A DNA stretch of 31,159 nt from Pseudomonadota bacterium (GTDB taxonomy: Bacteria > Pseudomonadota > Gammaproteobacteria > Xanthomonadales > Xanthomonadaceae), in the NCBI GenBank assembly GCA_023390905.1, contig JAEWBY010000032.1:1-31159 (forward strand). The letters run 5' to 3'. The notes under the pieces were generated by a model. The model was not told where the DNA came from. It did not search any database and was given only the letters and a program-made list of their open reading frames with translations. A program made the position numbers and the translations under genes. Numbering within the stretch: the stretch's first letter is position 1; each line of letters opens with the position of its first letter. Positions 16,013-24,673 of this stretch are shown here, piece by piece.

Positions 16013-17431
16013 TCAGTGATCGACGGTATTCCGATAGGCAGCCAGTGCCGCCTCGCGTCCCTCGGCGAGCGCCACGATGGGCCGGGCCGGATAGCCCGGT
16101 GCGAGCGCTGCGGCGCGCGGGTGTTCCCACGGCGCGAAGCGCGTCGCCGGCGGCAGCGCTTCGAGTTCGGGCAACCAGCGCGTGATGTACTCGCCGCGCG
16201 GATCGAAACGCTGCGCCTGGCTGACCGGATTGAACACGCGGAAATACGGGGCCGCGTCCGCGCCGGTGCCGGCCGTCCATTGCCAGCCCAGCGTGTTGTT
16301 GGCGAGATCGGCATCCACCAGCGTGTCCCAGAACCAGCGTGCACCGTGCCGCCAGTGCAGTCGCATGTGCTTGCACAGGTAGCTGGCGACGATCATGCGC
16401 ACGCGGTTGTGCATGAACCCGGTGGCCCACAGTTCGCGCATGCTGGCATCGATGATCGGCACGCCCGTGCGTCCCCGCTGCCACGCATGCAGCAACGCCG
16501 CATCGGCGCGCGCCCAGTCGAAGTGCTCGAAACGCGGATTGAGGTTTTCATCCGGCGTATGCGGAAAATGATGCAACAAGTGATAGGCGAATTCCCGCCA
16601 GCCCAGTTCGCGGATGAAGCCATCGATGTCGGCCGCGGTGGCGGCCGTGCGTGCTCGCTGCACGGCGTCGACCACGCGCCACACCGCGATCTCGCCGAAA
16701 TGCAGATGTGGTGACAGCCGCGAAGTTCCGATGCGATCCGGGCGGTCCCGATCCTGCACATAGCCGCGCAGTGCGCCGTCGACGAAGATCTCCAGCGCCT
16801 CGCGTGCGCCGGCTTCACCGGGGTGCCAGGTTTGCCAGAAGCCTTCATCCCAGCGCGGCCGGGGTTCCAGCCCCAACGCATCGAGCGTCACCGCATCGGA
16901 CAGGCGCGGTGGCGCCGGCAAGCGTGCCGGTGCATTCCATGGCGGCGGGAGTTGCAGGCGTGACAGCGCAGTGCGCCAGAACGGGGTGAACACCTTGTAC
17001 GGACCGCCCTGCCGGGTGGCCAGATCCCAGGGCTCGAACAGCAATGCGCCATTGCAGCTCTCCACTGCAAGCCCCTGCCCGCGCAATTGCTTCTTCAGCG
17101 CGGCATCGCGCGCTTGCGTGGCCGGCTCGTACTTGCGGTTCCAGAACACCGCCTCGGCGCCGGTGTCGGCGATGATGCGCTGCAATGCGTCCGCCGTCGG
17201 GCCATGGACGCAGTGCAGGCGCGAGCCGCGCGCGTGCAGATCAGCGGCCAGCGCCGCCAGCGAGCGGTGACGCCAGGCATCGGAGGCCGCCCCCGGCGCC
17301 CAGGCGCCCTCTTCCTCCGGCGCATGGATGTAGATCGGCAACGGCGCATGGCCGGCGTCCAGCGCCGCGCGCAGCGCCGGATGGTCGTCCAGGCGCAGAT
17401 CGTTGCGGAACCAGACGATGGCGACGGACAT
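16013..17431 (-). CDS. phrB: Deoxyribodipyrimidine photolyase
   Basis: CPD photolyase uses blue light and FADH- to split UV-induced cyclobutane pyrimidine dimers. The 472-residue product has the N-terminal antenna domain (VAIVWFRNDLRLDDHPAL) and the C-terminal FAD domain with GTSRLSPHLHFGEIAVW, ELGWREFAYHLLHHFP, the GVPIIDASMRELWATGFMHNRVRMIVASYLCKHM region and the LANNTLGWQWTAGTGADAAPYFRVFNP signature. The tryptophans expected for electron transfer are present in WREFAYH, WFWDTL and GWQWTAG. The frame runs further upstream, into dnaB, but MSVAIVWFRNDLR at 17431 is the family N-terminus. It starts five bases after dnaB and is probably read from the same transcript. Confidence 0.95.
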   Translation of the reverse strand: MSVAIVWFRNDLRLDDHPALRAALDAGHAPLPIYIHAPEEEGAWAPGAASDAWRHRSLAALAADLHARGSRLHCVHGPTADALQRIIADTGAEAVFWNRKYEPATQARDAALKKQLRGQGLAVESCNGALLFEPWDLATRQGGPYKVFTPFWRTALSRLQLPPPWNAPARLPAPPRLSDAVTLDALGLEPRPRWDEGFWQTWHPGEAGAREALEIFVDGALRGYVQDRDRPDRIGTSRLSPHLHFGEIAVWRVVDAVQRARTAATAADIDGFIRELGWREFAYHLLHHFPHTPDENLNPRFEHFDWARADAALLHAWQRGRTGVPIIDASMRELWATGFMHNRVRMIVASYLCKHMRLHWRHGARWFWDTLVDADLANNTLGWQWTAGTGADAAPYFRVFNPVSQAQRFDPRGEYITRWLPELEALPPATRFAPWEHPRAAALAPGYPARPIVALAEGREAALAAYRNTVDH

Positions 17432-17436
17432 GCGGC

Positions 17437-18834
17437 TTATTCGAAGCTGCCGATCGAATCGTGCGCGAGATTGTCGAAGCGGGTGTATTCGCCGAAGAAC
17501 TTCAGCTTGCACGATCCGGTCGGGCCGCTACGCTGCTTGCCGATGATGATCTCGGCCAGTCCCTTGTCCGGCGAATTTTCCTTGTTGTAGTAGTCGTCAC
17601 GGTAGATGAAGACGATCATGTCCGCGTCCTGCTCGATGGCGCCGGATTCGCGCAGGTCGGCCATCACCGGGCGCTTGTCGGTACGCGTTTCCAGCGAACG
17701 GTTGAGCTGCGACAGCGCGATCACCGGCACATTGAGTTCCTTGGCAAGCCCCTTGAGCGAGCGGGAAATCTCCGAGATTTCGGTCGCGCGGTTCTCGCTG
17801 TTGCCCGGCACCGACATCAGCTGCAGGTAGTCGATGACGATCAGGCCCAGATCGTGTTCGCGCTTGAGCCGGCGCGCCTTGGAACGCAGCACTTCGGGCG
17901 ACAGGCCGGGCGTGTCGTCGATGAAGATCTTGGTTTCCTTGAGCATGCGGATGGCGCTGGTGACGCGGCTCCAGTCCTCGTCCTCGAGCTGGCCGGTACG
18001 CAGGCGCGTGGCATTGACGCGGCCGTTCGATGAAATCAGGCGCAGCGCAAGCTGCGCGGCCGACATTTCCATCGAGAACACCGCCACGGCCTTCTTGGAC
18101 TTGATCGCGGCGTACTCGGCGATGTTCAGCGCGAAGGTCGTCTTGCCCATCGCCGGGCGCGCGGCCAGGATGATCAGATCCGTGGGCTGCAGGCCGGCGG
18201 TCATCTCGTCGAATTCGGTGTAGCCGCTGGGCAGGCCGGTGACGTTGCCGCCATTCTCGAAGCGGTTCTGCAGGACCTCGAACGCATCCTTCAGCGCGGT
18301 GTTCATGCCGACGAAATCGGTGCGCCCGCGCGCGCCGGCCTCGGCGATGGCGAACACCTTCTGCTCGGCCACGGCCAGCAGTTCGGTGCTCTCGCGGCCT
18401 TCGGGCTGGAAGGCATCGTTGACGATGTCGGTGCCGACATCGATCAGTTGCCGCATCACCGCCTTGTCGCGGACGATCTCGGCGTACGCGGTGATGTTGG
18501 CCGCCGATGGCGTACTGCTGGCCAGTTCGACCAGATAGGCGCCGCCGGCGACCTGCTCGAGCTGGTTCTGCGATTCGAACCATTCGCCCAGCGTCACTGC
18601 ATCGTAGGGGCGATTGCGTTCGGCCAGTTCACTGATGGCGCGATAGATGAGCTGGTGATCGCGACGGTAGAAGTCCTTGTCGGTCAGCTTGTCGTTGATG
18701 CGATCGTAGGCTTCCGGGGCGAGCATCAGGCCGCCGAGCACCGCCTGTTCGGCTTCGATCGAATTGGGCGGAACCCGCAGGTGCTCGATGCGCGCGTCGT
18801 GGGAATCGTGGCGGAAACCGGGCCGGGCGGACAT
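17437..18834 (-). CDS. dnaB: Replicative DNA helicase DnaB
   Basis: DnaB is the hexameric 5'-3' helicase that unwinds DNA at the replication fork. The 465-residue product has the N-terminal helical domain that binds primase (PPNSIEAEQAVLGGLML, to about 160), a linker, and a RecA-like C-terminal ATPase with Walker A ARPAMGKT (225-232), Walker B LIVIDYLQLM (about 330) and the ALSQLNRSLETRTDKRP / LRESGAIEQDADMI segments. There is no intein, which is worth noting because dnaB often carries one. AGGAG lies 13 bases before the ATG. The ribosomal operon rpsF-rpsR-rplI lies upstream on the same strand but is separated by a terminator, so dnaB needs its own promoter in the 246 bases between. Confidence 0.97.
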   Translation of the reverse strand: MSARPGFRHDSHDARIEHLRVPPNSIEAEQAVLGGLMLAPEAYDRINDKLTDKDFYRRDHQLIYRAISELAERNRPYDAVTLGEWFESQNQLEQVAGGAYLVELASSTPSAANITAYAEIVRDKAVMRQLIDVGTDIVNDAFQPEGRESTELLAVAEQKVFAIAEAGARGRTDFVGMNTALKDAFEVLQNRFENGGNVTGLPSGYTEFDEMTAGLQPTDLIILAARPAMGKTTFALNIAEYAAIKSKKAVAVFSMEMSAAQLALRLISSNGRVNATRLRTGQLEDEDWSRVTSAIRMLKETKIFIDDTPGLSPEVLRSKARRLKREHDLGLIVIDYLQLMSVPGNSENRATEISEISRSLKGLAKELNVPVIALSQLNRSLETRTDKRPVMADLRESGAIEQDADMIVFIYRDDYYNKENSPDKGLAEIIIGKQRSGPTGSCKLKFFGEYTRFDNLAHDSIGSFE

Positions 18835-18922
18835 GGGGAAGGACAGCTCCTGGGTTCACGATGCAGGGAAAGCGGGACGAATCATGGTAGTCGCTCCGCC
18901 TGCAGGCAGTTGCAGATAACCA

Positions 18923-18931
18923 TGTGGATAA
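18923..18931 (-). promoter_or_regulatory. Perfect DnaA box upstream of dnaB
   Basis: On the minus strand this reads TTATCCACA, an exact match to the strong DnaA-binding consensus TTATNCACA. It lies about 90 bases upstream of the dnaB start codon. Thirteen bases downstream on the same strand is a second GGTTATC start with a degenerate box (TTATCTGCA, two mismatches). The pair may let DnaA control dnaB, which is an inference. Confidence 0.5.
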
Positions 18932-19073
18932 CCGGTGGGAATCTCACGGGCCGCGACGGCTGCGCGCCTGCATCGGGAGCGCGACGGGCCGGCATCGCGT
19001 CCGGCGGCCGGCCGGCGGTCCATGGTGCTCGGCAGCACCGGAAAGCCCATCCCGTTCGGTCTTCTGTTTCCAG

Positions 19074-19104
19074 CAAACAAAACGGGCGCCTCGCGGCGCC
19101 CGTT
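19074..19104 (-). terminator. Rho-independent terminator of the rpsF-rpsR-rplI operon
   Basis: Perfect 10-bp arms AACGGGCGCC and GGCGCCCGTT close on a four-base loop, and on the minus strand they run into TTTTGTTTG. It starts about 23 bases after the rplI stop codon and separates the ribosomal genes from dnaB. Confidence 0.9.
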
Positions 19105-19127
19105 CGGATGACGTTGCCGGGGCCGGA

Positions 19128-19577
19128 TCAGGCTTCGGCTTCGACGATCACCTTGATGGTGGTCTCGACGTCGGCGTGCAGCTTGGCGATCACTTCGTAC
19201 TCGCCCACGTTGCGGATCGGGCCTTCGCCCAGCACCACTTCGCTCTTTTCCAGCGGCAGGCCGGCAGCAGTGAACGCATCGGCGATGTCGCGCGGACCCA
19301 CCGAACCGAACAGCTTGCCTTCGGTCGAGGCGTTGGCCTTGACGGTCACGCTCGCACCTTCCAGCTTGGCGCGACGGCCTTCGGCCTCGTCGTGCACGGC
19401 CTTGGCCTTGGCTTCGTAATCGGCGCGCTTGGCTTCGAACTCGGCCAGGTTGGCGGCGGTTGCCGGCACGGCCTTGCCCTGCGGCACCAGATAGTTGCGG
19501 CCGTAGCCGGGCTTGACGCTGACCTTGTCGCCGAGGACGCCGAGGTTGGTCACTTTCTGCAGAAGAATCAGTTCCAT
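19128..19577 (-). CDS. rplI: 50S ribosomal protein L9
   Basis: L9 binds 23S rRNA at the base of the L1 stalk and influences reading-frame maintenance. The 149-residue product has the N-terminal domain MELILLQKVTNLGVLGDKVSVKPGYGRNYLVPQGKAVPAT, the long connecting helix (AEFEAKRADYEAKAKAVHDEAEGRRAKLE) and the C-terminal domain (KLFGSVGPRDIADAF). It is the third gene of the rpsF-rpsR-rplI operon. An unusually long 139-base spacer with two hairpins separates it from rpsR, and it is followed by a strong terminator. Confidence 0.98.
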   Translation of the reverse strand: MELILLQKVTNLGVLGDKVSVKPGYGRNYLVPQGKAVPATAANLAEFEAKRADYEAKAKAVHDEAEGRRAKLEGASVTVKANASTEGKLFGSVGPRDIADAFTAAGLPLEKSEVVLGEGPIRNVGEYEVIAKLHADVETTIKVIVEAEA

Positions 19578-19650
19578 CGTATTGCTCCGTTATTCGTTAG
19601 CGACGCATGCGCCGCAACGCTGGCTGTCCGAATAGGACGGGGAAGACGCC

Positions 19651-19700
19651 GGGAAAGCCGCATGGCCTTCCCGATGCGAACCTGCTGCAGGCAGCAGGTT
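19651..19700 (-). promoter_or_regulatory. Two tandem hairpins between rpsR and rplI
   Basis: On the transcript strand, AACCTGCTG and CAGCAGGTT (19679-19700) form a perfect 9-bp stem with a four-base loop. A second stem follows at 19651-19672, with nine-base arms that contain one G-U pair. Neither has a T-run. They could attenuate transcription, be processing sites or stabilise mRNA between the S18 and L9 coding regions. Confidence 0.5.
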
Positions 19701-19716
19701 CTTCCGGAGAACCGGA

Positions 19717-19947
19717 TCAGACGTCGTGGTTGTCCGTGTACGGGATCAGGGCCAGGAAACGCGCGCGCTTGACGGCGGTGGCGAGCTGACGCTGGTAGCG
19801 GGACTTGGTGCCGGTGACGCGGCTCGGAACGATCTTGCCGGTCTCGGTCAGGTACTGGCGCAGGGTGTTGAGATCCTTGTAGTCGATCTCCTTCACACCT
19901 TCGGCCGTGAACTTGCAGAACTTGCGGCGACGGAAGAACTTGGACAT
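19717..19947 (-). CDS. rpsR: 30S ribosomal protein S18
   Basis: S18 pairs with S6 on the platform of the small ribosomal subunit. The 76-residue product shows the family sequence throughout: FFRRRKFCKFTAEGVKEIDYKDLNTLRQYLTETGKIVPSRVTGTKSRYQRQLATAVKRARFLALIPYTD. It keeps a Cys in the RKFC segment, as in zinc-independent forms with a partial cysteine set. It begins 11 bases after rpsF. S6 and S18 are expected to bind the leader of their own mRNA, and a fitting structure is seen upstream of rpsF. Confidence 0.98.
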   Translation of the reverse strand: MSKFFRRRKFCKFTAEGVKEIDYKDLNTLRQYLTETGKIVPSRVTGTKSRYQRQLATAVKRARFLALIPYTDNHDV

Positions 19948-19958
19948 GAGTGGGCTCC

Positions 19959-20384
19959 TTAGGCAGCTTCAGCGTTGTCGGAGTCGGCGGCCGCTTCAGT
20001 GCTCTCGCCTTCCTCATCGTCGCGACGGCGGCGCTCACCGCGCTCGGCCTTGTCGCCCTTCTCGTCCTTGTTCTTCATGATCAGGGACTGTTCGGTGTCG
20101 GCGTCGTCGCGCTTGATCACCAGGTGACGCAGGATCGCGTCGTTGAAGCGGAACAGTTCCACCAGCTCGTTGAGCACGGACTGATCGGCTTCGATGTTGA
20201 GCAGGACGTAGTGGGCCTTGACCAGGTTCTGGATCGGGTAGGCCAGCTGGCGGCGGCCCCAGTCTTCCAGACGGTGGATCTTGCCGCTGCCGTTTTCGAC
20301 CAGGCCCTTGTAGCGCTCGATCATCGCCGGCACCTGCTCGCTCTGGTCCGGATGGACCAGGAACACGATTTCATAGTGACGCAT
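19959..20384 (-). CDS. rpsF: 30S ribosomal protein S6
   Basis: S6 forms a dimer with S18 and binds 16S rRNA in the platform. The 141-residue product has the complete S6 domain (MRHYEIVFLVHPDQSEQVPAMIERY, EDWGRRQLAYPIQNLVKAHYVLLNIEA, LNELVELFRFNDAILRHLVIK). A charged tail of about 40 residues follows, rich in Lys/Glu/Arg and ending SDNAEAA; E. coli S6 also has an acidic tail, where RimK adds glutamates. The ATG at 20384 gives the canonical N-terminus; the open frame upstream is leader sequence. AAAGG precedes the start by about eight bases. First gene of the operon. Confidence 0.98.
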   Translation of the reverse strand: MRHYEIVFLVHPDQSEQVPAMIERYKGLVENGSGKIHRLEDWGRRQLAYPIQNLVKAHYVLLNIEADQSVLNELVELFRFNDAILRHLVIKRDDADTEQSLIMKNKDEKGDKAERGERRRRDDEEGESTEAAADSDNAEAA

Positions 20385-20406
20385 CGTTTTTACCTTTCGG
20401 ATGTTG

Positions 20407-20424
20407 GCCCGGACAGCGCCGGGC
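20407..20424 (-). promoter_or_regulatory. Leader hairpin close to the rpsF ribosome-binding site
   Basis: GCCCGG and CCGGGC form a perfect 6-bp stem with a six-base loop. It is the third hairpin in the rpsF leader and ends a dozen or so bases before the AAAGG ribosome-binding site, so its folding could affect translation start. Confidence 0.4.
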
Positions 20425-20429
20425 GGACA

Positions 20430-20458
20430 GCTCCCCGTCGTCGTGGACGCGGTGGAGC
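20430..20458 (-). promoter_or_regulatory. Candidate S6:S18-binding leader motif of rpsF mRNA
   Basis: The transcript can fold as GCUCC, bulge ACCG, CGUC, loop CACGAC, GACG, single G, GGAGC. That gives an outer 5-bp stem, an inner 4-bp stem, and a CCG-containing bulge on the 5' side. The published S6:S18 autoregulatory motif in rpsF leaders, which mimics a 16S rRNA helix, is described as a CCG bulge flanked by a stem and a hairpin. Position fits too: 45 bases upstream of the rpsF start and downstream of the predicted promoter. Confidence 0.6.
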
Positions 20459-20463
20459 AAGGG

Positions 20464-20488
20464 CCTTGCCGGCCCGAGGGCGGCAAGG
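20464..20488 (-). promoter_or_regulatory. 5'-terminal leader hairpin of the rpsF transcript
   Basis: CCTTGCCG and CGGCAAGG make a perfect 8-bp stem around nine bases that can pair further (CCC/GGG). With the predicted start of transcription near 20490 the stem would lie at the very 5' end of the mRNA, where such hairpins often protect against decay. Confidence 0.45.
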
Positions 20489-20496
20489 AGCCGGAA

Positions 20497-20525
20497 ATTA
20501 TGGCAGGTCAATGACTTGCGGGCAA
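20497..20525 (-). promoter_or_regulatory. Predicted sigma-70 promoter of rpsF-rpsR-rplI
   Basis: On the minus strand a TTGCCC -35 element is followed by a 17-base spacer and a CATAAT -10 element (five of six consensus bases). Transcription would start near 20490, giving a leader of about 105 bases packed with hairpins. Confidence 0.65.
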
Positions 20526-20534
20526 GCTGGGTTC

Positions 20535-20555
20535 GGGAGCCGGGAGCCGGGAGCG
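20535..20555. repeat. Short heptanucleotide repeat (GGGAGCC)
   Basis: Three head-to-tail units, GGGAGCC, GGGAGCC and GGGAGCG, lie between the DUF885 gene and the rpsF promoter. They belong to the same heptamer family as the array at 1806-1844. Confidence 0.75.
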
Positions 20556-20599
20556 GGGAACCGCGATTGCCCCGCCCCCGCTCGTGTTCCCGGTGCGAA

Positions 20600-22381
20600 T
20601 CACTTTCCGGCCGAGCCGCCTCGCTGGCCCGCAATCCAGGCGTCGATGTGCCGTTCCAGCGTGTCCAGCGGGACCGAGCCGGTGTTGAGCACTTCGTCGT
20701 TGAACGATCGCAGGTCGAATCGCGGCCCCAGGGCCGTGGAGGCGCGCTCGCGCAGCTCGGAGATCTTCATCTGGCCGATCTTGTAGGCCAGCGCCTGCCC
20801 GGGCCAGGCGATGTAGCGGTCGATCTCGTTGACGATGTCCTGATCGGTCTTGGCGGCGTTGTCCTTGAAATAGGCGATCGCGCGCTCTCGGCTCCAGCCC
20901 ATCGAATGCATGCCCGTGTCCACGACCAGCCGCACCGCCCGCCACATGTCGTAGGTCAACTGGCCGAAACGATCGTAGGGGTCCTCATACAGGCCCATGT
21001 CGTATCCGAGCCGCTCGGCATACAGGCCCCAGCCCTCGCCATAGGCGACGAAATACGCGGTCTTGCGGAACATCGGCAGCTCCGGCAATTCGATGCCGCG
21101 CGCCATCTGGAAATGATGGCCCGGCACGGCTTCGTGCAGGGACAGCGCCATCATTTCCCACTTCGGCCGCATCTCGGGCCGGTAGAGATTGACGTAGTAG
21201 AAGCCGGCGCGGCTGCCGTCGCTGGCGCCGGGCTGGTAGTACGCGGTGGTGGTGTCGGGCGCGACGTTGTCCGGAATGGGCCGCACGCCGTAGGGCAAGC
21301 GGGGAATGGTATGGAACACCTTCACCAGTTCGGGATCGATGCGCTTGGCGAGCGCGCCGTACGCCTGCAGCAGTTCATCCGGCGTGCGGTGGAAGAACTT
21401 CGGATCGGTCCGCAGGTGGGTGAAGAACGCCTGCAGATCGCCCTGGAATCCGACCTGCGCCTTGATCTTCTCCATCTCCGCGCGGATGCGCGCCACTTCC
21501 TCCAGGCCGATGGCGTGGATCTGGGCCGGGGTCAGCGAGGTGGTCGTGTAGTACGCCGCCAGCGCCGCGTAATAAGCCTGTCCGTCGGGCAGATCGGTGA
21601 TGGCGATGCTGTCGCGGCTGGCCGGCAGGTAGGTCTGTTCGAAATAGGCCAGCAGTTTGCGGTAGGCCGGGACGATTTCGCCGGCGATGAGCGCCTGCGC
21701 CTGTCGTTGCAGGCCGGCGCGTTCGGCTTCGGGCACGCTGTCGGCGAACTTGCGGAACGGTCGATAGAACGGGCTGTCCACCGGCGTGTCGACGATCTGC
21801 GCGGCGATCTGCGCCTTGACCCGTTCCATCAGCACGCGCGGCGGCATGTAGCCTTCGGCCAGGCCTCGCTGCATCAGCACCAGCGTTTGATCGACCTGGG
21901 TGTCGATGCTCGCCATGCGCGAGAGCCAGTTGCGGTAATCGGCCACGCTGGCGAACGGCACGATCTCGGACATGCCATCGGCCAGTTGCACGCCGGCCTG
22001 ATGCGTGATCGGCTGCAGGTATTCCTTGAACCGCTGCCGCGCCACCGCCTGCTGCAGGTTCCATTCGAAGGTGTCGTAATTGAGCTGATCGGCCGGGCTC
22101 AGGCCGCTGCGGCCGATGGCGTGCAGGCGCTGCAAGGCATCGCGGTCCTCGCGTTCGACACGCGCGATTGCTTCCAGGCTGCGATCGCTCCAGCGATCGT
22201 TGTAGCGCGGATCACCGTTGTAGCTGGCGTTCTCCGGATTTTCGCGCAGGCCGCGTTCCCATTCCGCGGCGAACAGGGCCTCCAGCGCGGCATGCTTGCC
22301 GGCAGCCTCCTGCGCGTGCACGGACACCGGCGCGCCCAGAGGCAGCGCCAGCAGTGCAGCCAGGCACAAGGATCGGATCAT
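20600..22381 (-). CDS. Secreted DUF885 family protein (putative metallopeptidase)
   Basis: The 593-residue product begins with a Sec signal peptide (cleavage likely after VHA, about residue 23) and should act in the periplasm or outside the cell. The DUF885 domain fills the rest. It contains a zinc-site-like HEAVPGHH (416-423) and a downstream EGWGLYAE (449-456), the pattern that makes the family a predicted metallopeptidase related to M2/M3-like gluzincins. The substrate is unknown. It follows iscA on the same strand after an 87-base gap that contains a hairpin without T-run, so it may be transcribed separately. Downstream it is followed by the rpsF leader region but not coupled to it. Confidence 0.92.
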   Translation of the reverse strand: MIRSLCLAALLALPLGAPVSVHAQEAAGKHAALEALFAAEWERGLRENPENASYNGDPRYNDRWSDRSLEAIARVEREDRDALQRLHAIGRSGLSPADQLNYDTFEWNLQQAVARQRFKEYLQPITHQAGVQLADGMSEIVPFASVADYRNWLSRMASIDTQVDQTLVLMQRGLAEGYMPPRVLMERVKAQIAAQIVDTPVDSPFYRPFRKFADSVPEAERAGLQRQAQALIAGEIVPAYRKLLAYFEQTYLPASRDSIAITDLPDGQAYYAALAAYYTTTSLTPAQIHAIGLEEVARIRAEMEKIKAQVGFQGDLQAFFTHLRTDPKFFHRTPDELLQAYGALAKRIDPELVKVFHTIPRLPYGVRPIPDNVAPDTTTAYYQPGASDGSRAGFYYVNLYRPEMRPKWEMMALSLHEAVPGHHFQMARGIELPELPMFRKTAYFVAYGEGWGLYAERLGYDMGLYEDPYDRFGQLTYDMWRAVRLVVDTGMHSMGWSRERAIAYFKDNAAKTDQDIVNEIDRYIAWPGQALAYKIGQMKISELRERASTALGPRFDLRSFNDEVLNTGSVPLDTLERHIDAWIAGQRGGSAGK

Positions 22382-22447
22382 CGGAATCTCCCCGGGGCAA
22401 AGCCGGAGAGCTTAGCGGCACCGATGCCGGATCGGCAGTGCCATCGA

Positions 22448-22467
22448 GCGCCGGTCAGGGCCGGCGC
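22448..22467 (-). terminator. Hairpin immediately after iscA
   Basis: GCGCCGG and CCGGCGC form a perfect 7-bp stem with a six-base loop one base after the iscA stop codon. No T-run follows, so it may be a weak terminator or an mRNA 3'-end stabiliser. Confidence 0.35.
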
Positions 22468-22468
22468 A

Positions 22469-22807
22469 TCAGGCCGCGTCGGCCTGCGTGGTGAAGCTCT
22501 CGCCGCAACCGCATTCGGCCGTGGCGTTGGGATTGCGGAACAGGAACGTCTCGCTCAGGCCCTGCTTGGCGAAATCGATCTCGGTGCCATCGACCAAGGG
22601 CAGGCTCTGGGCATCGACGAGGATCCGCACGCCCTCGAACTCGAACACCGTGTCGTCGGCATTCTGTTCGCGCGCCAGATCCGCCACGTGGCCCCAGCCC
22701 GAACAACCGGTGCGGGTCACGCCGAAGCGCAGCCCGAGCGCACCCGGGGTCTGCTCGACGAAACGCCGCACGCGTTCCAGGGCGACGGGGGTCAAGGTGA
22801 TGGCCAT
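22469..22807 (-). CDS. iscA: A-type Fe-S cluster carrier, IscA-like
   Basis: A-type carriers receive Fe-S clusters from the assembly scaffold and pass them to target proteins. The 112-residue product has the three conserved cysteines Cys35 (TRTGCSGW), Cys99 and Cys101 (ECGCGESF). The CGCGESF ending and the general sequence are closer to E. coli IscA than to ErpA, whose motif has a different residue in that place. The gene is not next to iscS/iscU in this window, so a role as a stand-alone ErpA-type carrier is possible despite the sequence. It is divergent from asnS, and a perfect minus-strand TATAAT at 22832-22837 lies 25 bases upstream of the start. Confidence 0.88.
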   Translation of the reverse strand: MAITLTPVALERVRRFVEQTPGALGLRFGVTRTGCSGWGHVADLAREQNADDTVFEFEGVRILVDAQSLPLVDGTEIDFAKQGLSETFLFRNPNATAECGCGESFTTQADAA

Positions 22808-22831
22808 GCGGTTCTCCAGACAGAGCGGTTG

Positions 22832-22837
22832 ATTATA
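22832..22837 (-). promoter_or_regulatory. TATAAT -10 element upstream of iscA
   Basis: This is a perfect TATAAT on the minus strand, 24 bases before the iscA start codon. No acceptable -35 hexamer is found at 16-18 bases, so the promoter may depend on an activator or tolerate a weak -35. Confidence 0.45.
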
Positions 22838-22916
22838 GTCGCCGCGCGACGGCTCGCCCGCCGCTCCGGTAAACTCCTCGTTCCATAGATAGTTCTGTTA
22901 CGGAAGGATTCAAGTC

Positions 22917-24311
<1,395 letters not shown>

Positions 24312-24367
24312 TGGCCGGACATCGGATCGGATGGCGCGGCGTGCAACCTGAGTGGATGAGCTAGCCG

Positions 24368-24673
24368 ATGCTTCTATTCTTCGCTCTCTGCCTGGTCGGC
24401 GTGGCAATCGCGGGGTTTTCCGCGTTCGTCATCTTCTGGCCGCTGACGCTGGTGCACGTGCGTGATCGCCATGCCGGGCTCGCCGCGCACTGGGGTGAAG
24501 GCGCATTCCTCAAGCCGGAGGCCCTGCGCTGGCTGCTCTCCGCGCATTACCGCGCAGCCGGCGACGCCTCGCTCAGCGGACTGGCGACGCCTGCGCGCAT
24601 TTCCCTGCTGGTGATGGTCGGCGCGCTCGCGCTGTCCGGACTGCTGGCGCTCATTTCGATGGTGATGTCATGA
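24368..24673 (+). CDS. Small uncharacterised membrane protein (two TM helices)
   Basis: The 101-residue product is not recognised. An N-terminal hydrophobic helix (LLFFALCLVGVAIAGFSAFVIFWPL, about 2-26) and a C-terminal one (LLVMVGALALSGLLALISMVM, about 80-100) flank a loop with one conserved-looking segment, HVRDRHAGLAAHWGEGAFLKPEALRWLLSAHYR. The stop codon overlaps the next start as ATGA, so it is translated with the following gene. It lies 56 bases after asnS and may be read from the asnS transcript. Function unknown. Confidence 0.8.
   Translation: MLLFFALCLVGVAIAGFSAFVIFWPLTLVHVRDRHAGLAAHWGEGAFLKPEALRWLLSAHYRAAGDASLSGLATPARISLLVMVGALALSGLLALISMVMS

Noticed and set aside
18924..19772. Plus-strand frame covering the dnaB-rplI gap and rplI
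   Set aside because: It overlaps the terminator and the antisense of rplI and has no domain or start signal.
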